DNA of 64,000 nt, taken from positions 1,658,501 through 1,722,500 of the forward strand of contig JARFIW010001109.1 in assembly GCA_036346225.1 (NCBI GenBank), given 5' to 3'. The stretch's first letter is position 1. Each line of letters starts with the position of its first letter. The translations under genes and the position numbers were made by a program. This DNA comes from Platerodrilus igneus. Taxonomy: Eukaryota > Arthropoda > Insecta > Coleoptera > Lycidae. A model generated the notes under the pieces. The model made no database searches and was not told the origin of the DNA. It worked only from the letters and a program-made list of their open reading frames with translations. This document shows, in pieces, positions 12,146 to 22,269 of this stretch.

Positions 12146-12149
12146 TTTA

Positions 12150-12644
12150 GAATATACAAGGTAGCTCATTAGTGTGAAGGATTAGAATATCTCATTTAAT
12201 ATCATTTTCATTAAAAATGTTTCAAATAAAAGTTATAGGATGAGCGCTATTGTAAAATATCGTTAAACCTTTAAGGTGCTTCAATTAATTGTGACCCTGT
12301 ACCTCACTGTCCTTATAAATTGAACACTATACAATATATCATATTTTGATTGTTTGCTCTAAATGTTCTATATGCGTGATTCTCTTTACCATGTTAAATG
12401 CAGCGCTGTCAAGTTATGAGTTTTTTACATGAAATTTTTGAAAGAATCATTGTTTGATTTGAAATTGTGTAGAATCGTTCGGTTTTAAAATTTTGAGTTA
12501 ATATTTGATACACAGATAAACAAGGGTAGATCGTTTCTTGTTAAATATGTAAATATTTGGCGATTTAGTTATATAAGGTGTTTACAATCACTCCTGAACT
12601 TTTGCAAATTTCGAATAGCAAGTATTTTGTCATTGTAAATGGAA

Positions 12645-12646
<2 letters not shown>
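12150..12646. other. No feature recognised
   Basis: AT-rich sequence with no supported gene or repeat. Confidence 0.35.

Positions 12647-12647
<1 letters not shown>

Positions 12648-12692
<45 letters not shown>
12648..12692. repeat. (AT)n microsatellite
   Basis: About 45 bp of AT repeats. They produce spurious Tyr-Ile repeat frames on both strands. Confidence 0.95.
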
Positions 12693-12696
<4 letters not shown>

Positions 12697-12926
12697 TTGC
12701 AGGTTGGTAAAACTACTAAATCTCTTAAATTCATGTCCATACCATATGACCTCTAAAACTAGTAGATTGTGAGAAATTGACAATTTTATGGGGTTTTACA
12801 AGTTTGAATACAATATGGCTTTTCGCAAGTAGGGTGAGATTTTGACACTGTTAAGAATAATTACTATTATCGTCTACGTTTAGTGTAAAATAAAATATAA
12901 ATTCTTGGTCATAATGTATTTTGCAG

Positions 12927-13150
12927 CCCAAGCAGTGTCGATATAGTTTTTGCTTTAGGTGAAAGCGACAAGAATTGTTTACTGGCACGAAGAATAAACC
13001 ATGAAAAATGTCCACTTAGAAAACAGCCTAGAAAAAAAGCATTTGAAAATTTATTATTAAGATTTATACAAAACTGTAAATGTTGCGTATTCAAAATATG
13101 AAAGAACAACGAATGAATTAATAGAGAATAATGAGATAGAATCCAATGGA
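12927..13150 (+). pseudogene. Tc1/mariner-class transposase N-terminal fragment
   Basis: On the plus strand a frame is open from about 12930 to 13107 and then has stops at once. It contains motifs such as FALGESDKN, LLARRINHEKCP and KKAFENLLLRF. These resemble the first helix-turn-helix of the mariner-like transposases found in many insects (a growth/residue block, a RYP-type block, then an F-x-RL-x-x-RF block). The catalytic domain is absent. The longer minus-strand frame over the same bases is a shadow. The family assignment is from memory, so moderate confidence only. Confidence 0.45.
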
Positions 13151-13532
13151 AGTCGATGATGAATAAGATACTACACCTCTTAGTAAAGTTTATTTTAAAA
13201 TTAATAATAAAGAAATTGTCATCAAATCCAGATAACTCATTTAATTCAATCATCTGGTATATAGTCAGTAGGTTTAACACAAACCATAGGGAATAAACTT
13301 CTCAATTGAGAACAGTAACAACTGCATGCAACACACGTTTGTCTTTGACAACCAACATTACTGTCAAAGAATTGTAATGTTGAGTATGTAAACAACTATT
13401 AAGTATTTGACTGCAAGTGCTTCAGCTTGTAGAAATTAGTCTAAATGGGTATAATTCACAGTTGATAAATGATAGTGTATGTAGTTAATTAGTAGTATTA
13501 ATAGTATTTTGGACCTTACACCCAAGAACTAG

Positions 13533-13534
<2 letters not shown>

Positions 13535-13587
<53 letters not shown>
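13535..13587. repeat. (AT)n microsatellite
   Basis: About 53 bp of AT repeats abutting SINE S1 copy 2. Confidence 0.95.
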
Positions 13588-13783
13588 TTTATGTAGTTAT
13601 TTACATAAGGGAAATTGATAAATATTAACGTTTTACAGTTAATAAGATGAAATAATAACTTAGACTTTTATGCAAAGCCCAAATGGTCATTTCAAATTGA
13701 AAGATGGAAAATATAAGGTCTTGGACAGGGCTTAAACCTGAATCTTAGTCATTCTAGGTCCATGCGTTTACCAATTACGCGTC

Positions 13784-14146
13784 CACTTTTGTAAGGGGCT
13801 TCATCAGAACAAGAAAAGAAAATAAGTAATAAAATAAAAATTATAATAAAGATAAGAATGATAATATTAAGTAGACAAGTTAAAGTGTAAAGAGTAGAGC
13901 TACTCCTGAACTAGCAGACTCACTAGCTCATTCAAAGCCAAAAGGTGTCTTGTGGCGAAGTAACAGTTACTTAGCCACAAGACACCTTTTGGCTTTGAAT
14001 GGGCTAGTGAGTCTGCTAGTTCAAGAGTAACACTACTCTTTATACTTTAACTTGTCTACTTATATTATCATTCTTATCTTTATTATTATTTTTATTTTAT
14101 TACTTATTTTCTTTTCTTGTCCTGATGAAGCCCCTTACAAAAGTGA
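13784..14146. repeat. ~360-bp near-perfect palindrome
   Basis: The left arm (from 13784) and right arm (to 14146) are reverse complements centred near 13965, with a loop of about 15 bp (GAAGTAACAGTTACT). Both arms contain the AAGGTGTCTTGTGGC / GCCACAAGACACCTT block and a T/A-rich run, and end at CACTTTTGTAAGGGG and its complement. Mismatches are few. This suggests head-to-head copies of one terminus, as is known for Penelope-like elements, or a foldback transposon. Confidence 0.75.
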
Positions 14147-14165
14147 GCGAAACGTTGACCTTAGT
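14122..14165 (+). ncRNA. Hammerhead-ribozyme-like core motif
   Basis: CTGATGA at 14122-14128 is followed by 20 nt and then GAAAC at 14149-14153. This matches the two conserved core strings of hammerhead ribozymes in the right order and at a plausible spacing. GTTGACC after the core can partly pair with GGTCCCAAC about 25 nt later. Hammerhead motifs are established in Penelope-like retroelements. The stem II pairing is weak by eye and cleavage is untested. Part of the motif lies in the palindrome arm, so its first half occurs twice. Confidence 0.3.
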
Positions 14166-14399
14166 TTATAAAATGACACGGTCCCAACCCGGAACCATAA
14201 ATATTTATAGTGATTCGGCCTTGGAAGCCTCCGACAATATCATTGGAAAATTTACAAATCTAAATCGTGTACAACAACCATACATCAACCTAACTTTCAA
14301 TTATGTGTGGCATTTTTGTCAATCATATCTGACATTGTCAAGTTTTTGACTTATGTCAGTTATAGACAGGAAGCAACGCTCAAAATTACGACTATTAGC

Positions 14400-14772
14400 C
14401 ACGCATTAAATATATAAATATTTTAGATAGTTATTTACATAAGGTAAATTAGTTAATACTAACGTATTGCAGTTAATAAGATGAAATAAAAACTAGACTA
14501 TTATGCAAAGCCCAAATGATTATTTCAAATCGAGCTAGTAATTGAAAGATGGAAAATATAAGGTCTTGGACAGATTTGTAAATTTTCCAATTGTCGTCAT
14601 CGGTTTCGGTGGCGTAATTTGTAAACGCATGATCCTAGAAAGACTAAGATACAGGTTCAAGCCCTGTTCAAGACCTTATATTTTCCATCTTTCAATTACT
14701 AGCTCGATTTGAAATGATCATTTGGGCTTTGCATAAAAGTCAAAGTTATTATTTCATCTTATTAACTGTAAT
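14400..14772. mobile_element. Head-to-head SINE S1 pair (copies 3a and 3b)
   Basis: At 14400-14573 S1 runs in one orientation. At 14574-14772 another copy runs in the other, giving inverted arms of about 115 bp that end in AGTTAATAAGATGAAAT and its complement. The plus-strand tRNA-like head at 14608-14667 has box A-like GGTGGCGTAATTTGTAAACG and box B GGTTCAAGCCC, the clearest Pol III-type promoter in this family. The right end abuts an AT-rich microsatellite. Confidence 0.6.
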
Positions 14773-14783
14773 ATATATATATG

Positions 14784-14863
<80 letters not shown>

Positions 14864-14864
14864 G
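14770..14864. repeat. (AT)n/(ATGT)n microsatellite
   Basis: About 95 bp of AT repeats with regularly placed GTAT units. Confidence 0.95.
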
Positions 14865-14865
14865 A

Positions 14866-15010
14866 TTCTTTTTAGCGAACGTAAATATATGGACAAGTTG
14901 ATATTTTAATTTTTTGGGATACTTATCGTTCGGATGTTTTTATTAAATATTCATTTGCTGGTTTCTGACGTTTCGATTTATTTAAAATCTTTTTCAAAGA
15001 GCTAAAAGTA
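14866..15010 (-). mobile_element. Possible Penelope-like terminus
   Basis: The minus strand reads CTTTGAAAAAGATTTTAAAT and then ATCGAAACGTCAGAAACC. The GAAACGTC string after a short inverted A/T stretch is common at Penelope-like hammerhead termini. It directly flanks the AT microsatellite. Only the motif supports the call. Confidence 0.25.
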
Positions 15011-15640
15011 TAAAGATAATAACAGTATTAAAATTATAGTTTTTTGGCATACACAGCTTGAATAGAAAATATTTGACATTGACATTGACATAAAAATAAA
15101 TGTGTAAATAAGGTAACTTGTAGAAACTGCAAAGTATGGATGTAATGTTTTGATCATGTGGGGTGTATAGTATGGTGTGGTGTGCTGATTTAAATATATT
15201 TTGAAAATGTAGATGTAAATTAGTAAATTAGTTGCTTATAATTTGATATACCAAAGAAGAATGTGTGAAAACTTTTCGAAATAATTTTGTAAGTAAACTT
15301 GATGTTTTAGATTACTAATTGCTGTCATAATTTATTTATTTTTAGAAATTATTCTTAAATAAGAAAGGAATAATATTTGTTGTAGCAAGGATAAATTAAA
15401 TTTTAAGGGTTTATTATATTTGGAAATTTAAAAGTATGATTTATTACAAAGGCTTGATTCTAGGAATTGATCAATTAAAAAATCGGATTTAGATTTTGAG
15501 AAAGGAATACCGTGAAATATTCGTTCCTGAATTTAACACTTTATGATTTTTATTAGCAGCGAATAAAGGAATAGAGTTTGGTTTTAAAGCTTTTGTTTAT
15601 TTGATTATGTCAATAATAATTATAATTTTTTAAGAAATAT
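15010..15640. other. AT-rich stretch, no supported gene
   Basis: It may be the body of a degraded Penelope-like element on the minus strand, but I found no reverse-transcriptase or GIY-YIG motif. Confidence 0.3.
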
Positions 15641-16700
15641 TTGTGGAGTAATCAGCAGTAGTAGAATTAGAGCAGGAACATAGAGAAGTAAATATGGGGA
15701 AAGGAGTGGGACAGGGATATGAGCTATCCCCATTAACTTAACTTCTATATCAAAAAAGCAATGAATACTGTCAAATGCAGCAATTTGGACTTATTATGCA
15801 AAGACAAATGATGGATATGCTTAGATTTTTGGATGATATAGCGGTATTAGCATCTATCAAGGAAGAACTAAAAGCAGCTCTTAATGAAATGAAAACAGTA
15901 CAAACAGAGATATACGGTATGAAAACTAACAAAATAGAACTAAGGTACCTGTATGTAAAGGAGGGGTAAGTAAGTCAAAACCAGAATACAAATAGGAAAC
16001 GAGAACTTACAAGAGGTTAAGAATTTCTGCTACCTAGGAAGTCAAATAGCACAATATGGGAAACAACGACTAGCACAAGGCCGTATTGCATTTAACAACA
16101 AAAAGCAATAAAAATACAAACAAGGAAAAGATGGCTGAAAGAATATGTATGGAGCACAGCACCGTACGCCTGTGAAATGTGTACAGTAGGAGTAGCTGGC
16201 AGGAAAAAGATGGAAGCCTTTGAAATGTGATGAAGATATCTTAGACAGAGAAAGTTAAGAACAAAGAGGTTCTAGAAATTTAAAAATAAAGGAATATGTG
16301 GAAAACAGTAAAAAATATGAGAGATAGGATGATAGGACCCATACTAAGGTATGAGGAAGTAGTGTGGAATATATTAGAAGCAGAGAAAAAAAGAAAGGTA
16401 GATGTAGCTCTATATTAGGCTATTGTTCACAGATAATGAAGTATGTATGTTGTTGGAATTTTATGGGAATGTGTAGGTCAGCTCAGAATAGAAATCAATG
16501 GAAATACGCGTCCAACCAGTTCAAGAACGAAAACTTAAAGATGAAAAAAGTAATTGTATTTAAACCTGATGATTATGGTAAACAACTACAGGTGTTGGTT
16601 TTGCAATTTTCTTGAAAAATGTTGATTATGCGAAAGGAGTAATTGGAAAACTATCGATTTGGTAAGTGTTTAAGTGGTGGGGTATCTTGGTGACCACCAG
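15640..16700 (+). pseudogene. Non-LTR retrotransposon, RT fragment to 3' tail
   Basis: In order: a degraded RT block with the palm motif FLDDIAVLA (the usual F/YADD box with Leu for Ala), then NEM and YGMK blocks at 15775-15969. Next are remnants of the connection region (NFCYLGSQI, LAQGRIAFNNKK, a W-x-C-like core). The C-terminal region at about 16320-16560 has EKVKNEEVL-like, RDRMIG and NRNQWKYASNQF blocks. The set matches the widespread insect endonuclease/reverse-transcriptase LINE class. At least five stops or frameshifts break it. A non-coding tail with GATTATGGTAAACAACTACA follows, and the same tail recurs at 41.5 and 58.2 kb. The clade is not determined. Confidence 0.75.
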
Positions 16701-16779
16701 GTTTCTTAACCCCTTTCGCGTACAATTAAATATTGGTGAAATACGGTATATTTTTAGAAAACTAAGAAAAGGTACAAAA

Positions 16780-17250
16780 AATAATATTAGCACAAAGCCG
16801 TGCTGTACTTAACGATAAAGGCAGTTGCTATGTTCGAAAAAAACAAATATAGAAATAAAGAAAAATTTCTGAAAACATATGTGGGGAGAACTGCACTGTA
16901 CGGCTGTGAACCGTGGACAGTAGGAAAAACGGACAGGAAACTATTGAAATTTTTAAAATGTGATGCTAGGGAGGTACGATAAAGATATCATGGACAGAGA
17001 AAGTTAAAAACAAAGATGTACTAGAAATGTTACGGAAAGAAGAAATATGTGGAAAACCGTAAAAAAATAGGAAAGATATGGTGATAAAACACATACGAAG
17101 TCGTGAGGAAATAATATGACTTATGTTAGAAGAAAAGAAAGAAAAAAGAAGGAGGTAGATGTAGGCCTAGGTTATACTATTGCACGCAGATAGCGAAAGT
17201 TGTAGTCCGTGGGAATTTCAGTGAAATGTATAGTTAGTTCAGAATAAAAA
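16780..17250 (+). pseudogene. Second non-LTR retrotransposon fragment, tandem
   Basis: It starts at the block equivalent to LAQGRIAF in the preceding copy and continues through TYVGRTALYGCEPWTVGKTD (16860-16930), a degraded EKVKNKDVL block and a C-terminal remnant near 17210. It has no RT palm. It follows directly on the 3' tail of the first fragment, an arrangement repeated at 41.4-42.2 kb. Confidence 0.65.
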
Positions 17251-17860
17251 CAATGAACTCGGATGGACCACTGGAGACCGTACATTAGTATTGTGCTGGG
17301 GTATGATATTCTGCTATACGTGGAGATACCGATTTACGGCCTTCTGGATGTCCATATTAAAGAATCCCTCCTTCAGCAAATTAACTTTTATGTGGGAGAA
17401 GATATTTGGGATTGGTCTAGATTTGAAATTTTAATCTCACGGCTAGTTACAAAGTTGATTGCAATCATAGCTTGCAGCACACGCACTGCAGAACAACATC
17501 AACCGGCAGTTATTTAGACGCGCGTCACCTGACAGCGGTTCTATCGTTAGCGCAGATCAACCAGTTTCACGATCCACTCTTAGACATAGCTCATGCCACG
17601 CAAGGATGTTCAGAACGCAGCACGATTTAGTCCTGACGTAGATATTACGACACAGTCCACGATACCACATTTCACGGAACCCATACCTGATACTTTACCA
17701 ACGTGTTTCAACGAGAGTTCTGTGACAATCCGACACGACATCGTTAGCGATGATTACCGAACTGAGCTTTCTTGTCAGGCACACATTATATCTAATTTGC
17801 ATCGCGCACTTGTGCAGAATTATTCCATACTGTAAAACGTTCAACTGTTTGCCACGTCTG
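17250..17860. other. Unassigned sequence left of the inverted-repeat element
   Basis: A frame of 84 codons at 17263-17517 is open but has no recognised domain. From about 17520 the sequence becomes richer in C and A on the plus strand, continuing into the left arm. The exact outer end of the element could not be placed. Confidence 0.3.
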
Positions 17861-19246
17861 ACACCGACGTTAATTGAACAATCACGCCGACGCACATTTG
17901 CTCCAGAATCCACACATTTTAGCTCCACAGCGATTCTAGGCACCGTCGACTTCAACATGTAACACACGCGCACTTATACGAAGTCTCTATTTTAGCATGC
18001 AACTCTCCACCTGCATCTCACCACACTGTGCCATGAACTCACTCTGTAGGAGCATCGTTCAACCATATCTTACACCTCGCCATCTTTCAACTACAATTGA
18101 GCATCCACATTCTCCACACCACGATATTAACCTATTTTGACCCAAATTTTTTACCGCTAACGATTCTGCGCACCAAACCTAGTCTTTACAGTCGAACTAT
18201 GCCATTTCCTTAAATCATACATGTTGAGATAACACTTCTCATCTTGCACATTTCAGGTTATCACATTCACATATTCGATCTTCTCGACTAACCACGATTA
18301 TCTCCAGGATTTTAGCATTCATCACCCCCAAGGACTACCTCATTTTAAGATTTCTTACCTGTAGCGACTTTTGAGCGTTCTTATAAATTTTTATACATGC
18401 GATACATTAAATTAGCTTAGAATTTTATGCACATCCCGAATCTGTAAACAGATTTGAAATCGGACCACGCCCTGCAAAGTTATACCCTTTAAAGTCCTGA
18501 TCTTCTAATTTTGCTATTTGCTCTATAAGCAAACCTAACAAATAGATTTCTTCGTCTAGCCATTGCATCTTTCGAGATAAACCTATCTTGTTTGGTATTA
18601 ATCAATATTAGAATTTTCTCAGCTACCCAAATCTCTAGGAATTTTTTAGATTGCATCATCCCTAAGGAAGCTACCCCAATTTTAAGATTTTGTACCAAGA
18701 TCAAATTTCTAATCACCTCTCCTTTTTAATATCTACAATCCTTTAACCAAACACGTAGCAGTATTAACATAAATTAAGCATGCGAAAATTTATTTTATTC
18801 GATTTACAGTTTAATAAACTAATTACAATTTTTACAAAGTATAACATTATTTCCGGTGTGTACCCGAATCCAAGCAGGTTAACCTGTAACAAAAAAAAAG
18901 ATTAATGTGTTGTTTAAATAGACCTGTAATAAAAAGAGATTAATGTAAAAAAAAGGAGACGTGTTTTCGGTTAATAAGACATATTATCGTTAATCTAACA
19001 ATATGTTTTACCGTCCAGCGACACCACGTGGAGGTAAACACATTCCAATGTAATGGGTTTTAAATATGAGAATGGGGAGGTCAACTTTCACGTAATCATC
19101 GCGTGGTTAATAATTAAGAAAGCTGTATATAATTTTATTTTAAACGTGTATATCTTCTCCAAACAAATGCGGTTATTATAATAGGAAAGTACGCTAAATA
19201 CAAGTCAATTAACAGCAATTAAATATTGCTTACTGACCTACCTTAA

Positions 19247-19821
19247 TTAGGTTGCTGTGCTATTAGGAATGATGTTTAAGACTTCGTACGTATTTTCCGG
19301 ATTATATGTTGTATTCTTTTTATTAAGTAATCGAATAAATCGTTCCTTCTGCTTCCAAAGAAACTCGGACACTCCATTGTCGACGCTGGCGTTATTTATG
19401 CGATAGCTAGCCATGCAGTTGTTAAACGCTGTGCTAATCATTTCTACGCCATCTTCGTTAGTAGCGGTAACTGATGCATTTTATGTTTGTTGCTCCTTAA
19501 GTGTGCGGCGTACGTAGTTTTCCATTTCGAAATCGCATACTGTACACATAATTCGTGGTTGTTTCGTACAAGACCCTTTAACAGCTGGTGGCGTTGAACG
19601 TTTACTGCTTAATGACATACCGTGCTGTTTTTCCTTGTGTCGCTGTGAGCTATTCTCGTAAAAGCGATACCGCAAGACCCAGAGTTTAAGTACTTTGCTG
19701 CGGACGGCTTAACCCTGGACGATGTTACACCACGACATTTGTTCTGGTGCCGTTTGAGAGCATTTTTCCAGGTATAGGAAGCACCGCAAGGGTTGCACTT
19801 ATAAACGTTTGCAGGTACCAT
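19247..19821 (-). pseudogene. Zinc-finger protein fragment, left arm copy
   Basis: On the minus strand from 19821 (MVPANVYKC) the first finger CNPCGASYTWKNALKRHQNKC is intact, with C-x2-C, then H and C ligands (C2HC). A frameshift follows. A second possible finger begins CTVCDFEMENYVR near 19545. After another frame change, a conserved-looking block (MISTAFNNCMASYRIN, FLWKQKERFIRLLNK) runs to a stop at 19247. Finger plus S-AF-x-SYRI-type blocks resemble the N-termini of proteins from insect elements that also carry a family B polymerase. I recall this but cannot verify it. The gene runs outward and ends about 1.4 kb before the arm's end. Confidence 0.55.
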
Positions 19822-19902
19822 TTTAGTACAAAACAAAACCCGCACTATAGCACTTTAGTTAAACTTGTAAGCGAACTAACTAAAAAGCTTACTCGAGCGT
19901 AC

Positions 19903-20098
19903 CTGATTTATGCTCCTTATAGAATGCAAACCGAAGGTTTCCGAAGACACCCGAACGAAGTTGAGGATTCAGCGGGGAACTAAATGATGTCATAATCCTC
20001 GCTGCTCGTCCAATACATTTAGCGCCAATGCATGCACCTGGTCCGCTTCGTCGATGGTGCGAATGCCGTTAGTAGAAACACCGGAAAACGTCTTCCAT
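19903..20098 (-). pseudogene. Upstream exon-like frame of the arm gene, left copy
   Basis: Mirror of 26855-27049. It has one extra base after the ATG-proximal TGTTTC, which gives an early stop. The donor position reads GTACGC instead of GTAAGC. Thus each arm is damaged at a different place. Confidence 0.4.
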
Positions 20099-20829
20099 GT
20101 TATACGGATCGTGTGCATATTAAAAATCCAAAAGAGGGCTAGCACACGCACACAAATTGTGTGCAAGTCGTAGAATATGCAGTGCTACTATAACCAAAAA
20201 CACTTTAAACCATTACTAAGAAAATACCAACTTGTTGTCTACAGGATACTTACAACAATTTAATTTTAAATAACTTCTACGTCATACTTTAGGAAATGAT
20301 AAGCTTGAATATTTTCCAAATGAATCACCAAGCGAAAGTATATGCTTAGCACTATTAAAATTACCCATTAATTTCCCATTTTTACGACTGTGGTTAATTA
20401 TAGATTAAAATTTAATTTGTGCACGTTCGAGCTTCTCGTAAACTAACATATTTTATAGCAACAATGCGCTGTATAATACATGCACACCCCTTCTTTGCGC
20501 TACTGCTATTCTTGTAATTGCTAGAAAAGTCACTCTCCTTTTTACTGTTAGGATCATGCAAAGCACCAATTTTTTATACTTTCTATAGCACATCGCGCGC
20601 TTTTTCGTATGATAATTAAATTTTGCTTCTGAATGCAACCCATTTTTTTTCGCGCACCAAATGCGCATCGCTACTTGAAGTCTACTCAATTTATCAAACA
20701 TTATATTATTCAACAAGTTCACACATTCCCAAAAAATTCACAATTTCGCAAAACAACTCGCCAAGAATACGTCGTCATGGCAACACGTTATCGAAACGAA
20801 AATTTCGAACGAACTTGCAGATAACGCAC

Positions 20830-21577
20830 GCACACGACCAAATTTTCAGTTAATAGCCATGTTTAACTACAACGTCGCCTTGTTACACAACTTCAAATTG
20901 TCAGCAATCTCGCATACTTGATGATCAACCAAAGCATCGACCGTATCGTAGCCAGTTACAACCATTCTTCCACAGAACGCATATTTGTAACATTACGTGC
21001 AGTTCGACTTTCGACACTACCTTATAGCCAGAACGTTAAACGAGCCTTCGCCATCAATGTACACTGCAAATCACCCAATTTGATAAAGCTCTAGCTTCAC
21101 ACGCGCTCATCACATACATTGTCAGGTTTCACGCCGGAACGCACATGTCAACAACGGTCAATCTACGCCAAATGCAACACGTTTCAGCTCCAACACCGTA
21201 GAGACACACACATTCTCACCAGCCTGTTCTACAATACGCAGGGCGAATTCAATCCAGACTAAGCGTACATTCACGACACCGAATGCATATTGACACAACA
21301 GCATACCCTTCACGACGACACATTGACATGTACACCGCATTTACCGGACACTGACACCATGACCACTCTAACGCACATCCGATTTTTTGGATCATTACAT
21401 TTTTGTTAGAGCTTCTTGCTTATAAACATCTAATAGGTTATAGCCCTGCGGCTGCTGACCCAACCTATTAATTTTCCTTTCATCTAACCTAGGTCCACAC
21501 TTGGTTTTTAATGGAAAACTCATTAAAAGCAATTAGTGTTACGGGTTTTAATGAGAAAACTCATTAAAAGCAATGTA
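20830..21577. other. A/C-rich non-coding core segment
   Basis: No long frame. Up to about 21370 C clearly exceeds G on the plus strand. At 21500-21570 a short direct repeat (TTTTAATG(G/A)(A/G)AAACTCATTAAAAGCAAT-like) occurs twice. Confidence 0.35.
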
Positions 21578-21800
21578 GTCATGTTTATGGTCATGTGTAG
21601 TCATATGGTCATGTCTAAGGTCATATGGTCATGTGGTCAAAATATTTGGTCATATGGTCATGTGGTCATGTCTTTGGTCATATGGTCATGTGTCATTGGT
21701 CATCATGGGTCATGGTCATGGTCATATGTAGTCATGTGGTCATTGTCCCACTGTGGTCATGTGTCCATCCCTGGTCATTGGTCATATGGTCATGTGGTTT
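21577..21800 (+). repeat. GGTCAT minisatellite
   Basis: A 6- to 12-bp unit of the form GGTCAT(ATG/GTG) is repeated about 25 times irregularly. It yields spurious Val/Met/Trp-rich frames. It lies in the core of the inverted-repeat element, left of the Rep-like frame. Confidence 0.85.
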
Positions 21801-22269
21801 ATGCCCAGCTTTAGTTAAATCATTCGGATACTAATTTAACGTATTTTCTGCCTAGATAAGAGATTAACATTATACAACATATTCGACTATTTCGGCAATA
21901 TACGCCCCACTCTGTAGGATACATAAGAGAACAATTTTTCGTATTCAATTTAGTATTTACGGTAGCTAGAACGGTAAACATGAGCGTCTCCAAGGTGATT
22001 AACGTTTCTCAACTTCTGGGAATAAAGTGAAACCGACAAATGAGCGATTTGGATTATGGCTGTTGGCAGAAAATATGTGCAACAATAATCTGGTGACAGA
22101 TATTGGTAATATTTGTTATGTCGAAGGCAAAAGATGCTGACTGGCGGACTACACACACCAATTACAGAACCATTTTGTGACAATATAATGTTGGTTAAAA
22201 TTTGCGACCTTTCTGACACCGAACAAGCATCTGCAAACAAACGGATGTTTATCCTAAAAAGAAATTTGT

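Larger units (their letters stand above)
13588..14400 (-). mobile_element. SINE family S1, copy 2, split by a palindrome
   Basis: The left part (13588-13783) carries the S1 microsatellite-side block and the minus-strand tRNA-like head. The right part (about 14225-14400) carries the S1 tail, recognisable by ATTTACAAATCTAAATCG and CATACATCAACCTAAC. The 13784-14225 segment between them is missing from the other copies and looks inserted. Confidence 0.55.
17860..20630 (+). repeat. Left terminal inverted repeat arm
   Basis: The inner end is exact: TTTTGCTTCT at 20621-20630 matches the complement at 26328. The block 18363-20630 pairs with 26328-28590 with very few differences. 17860-18362 pairs only patchily with 28590-29010. 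Anchors are CACATTTGCTCCAGAATCC near 17890 and GAGCATCCACATT near 18100. Confidence 0.8.

Noticed and set aside
12565..12783. Open frames on both strands with Tyr-Ile repeats
   Set aside because: Produced by the (AT)n tract, and both strands are open for the same reason.
12909..13280. 123-codon minus-strand frame
   Set aside because: Phe/Leu/Ile-rich without a domain. It is the complement of the transposase fragment on the plus strand.
17263..17517. 84-codon frame left of the inverted-repeat element
   Set aside because: No domain or homologous copy in the window. Length is plausible by chance, so it is reported only as unassigned sequence.
17593..17973. Overlapping frames on both strands in the C-rich left arm end
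   Set aside because: Both strands are open because stop codons are rare in C-rich DNA. The right arm does not keep these frames.
21536..21834. Two Val/Met/Trp-rich frames
   Set aside because: Translations of the GGTCAT minisatellite.
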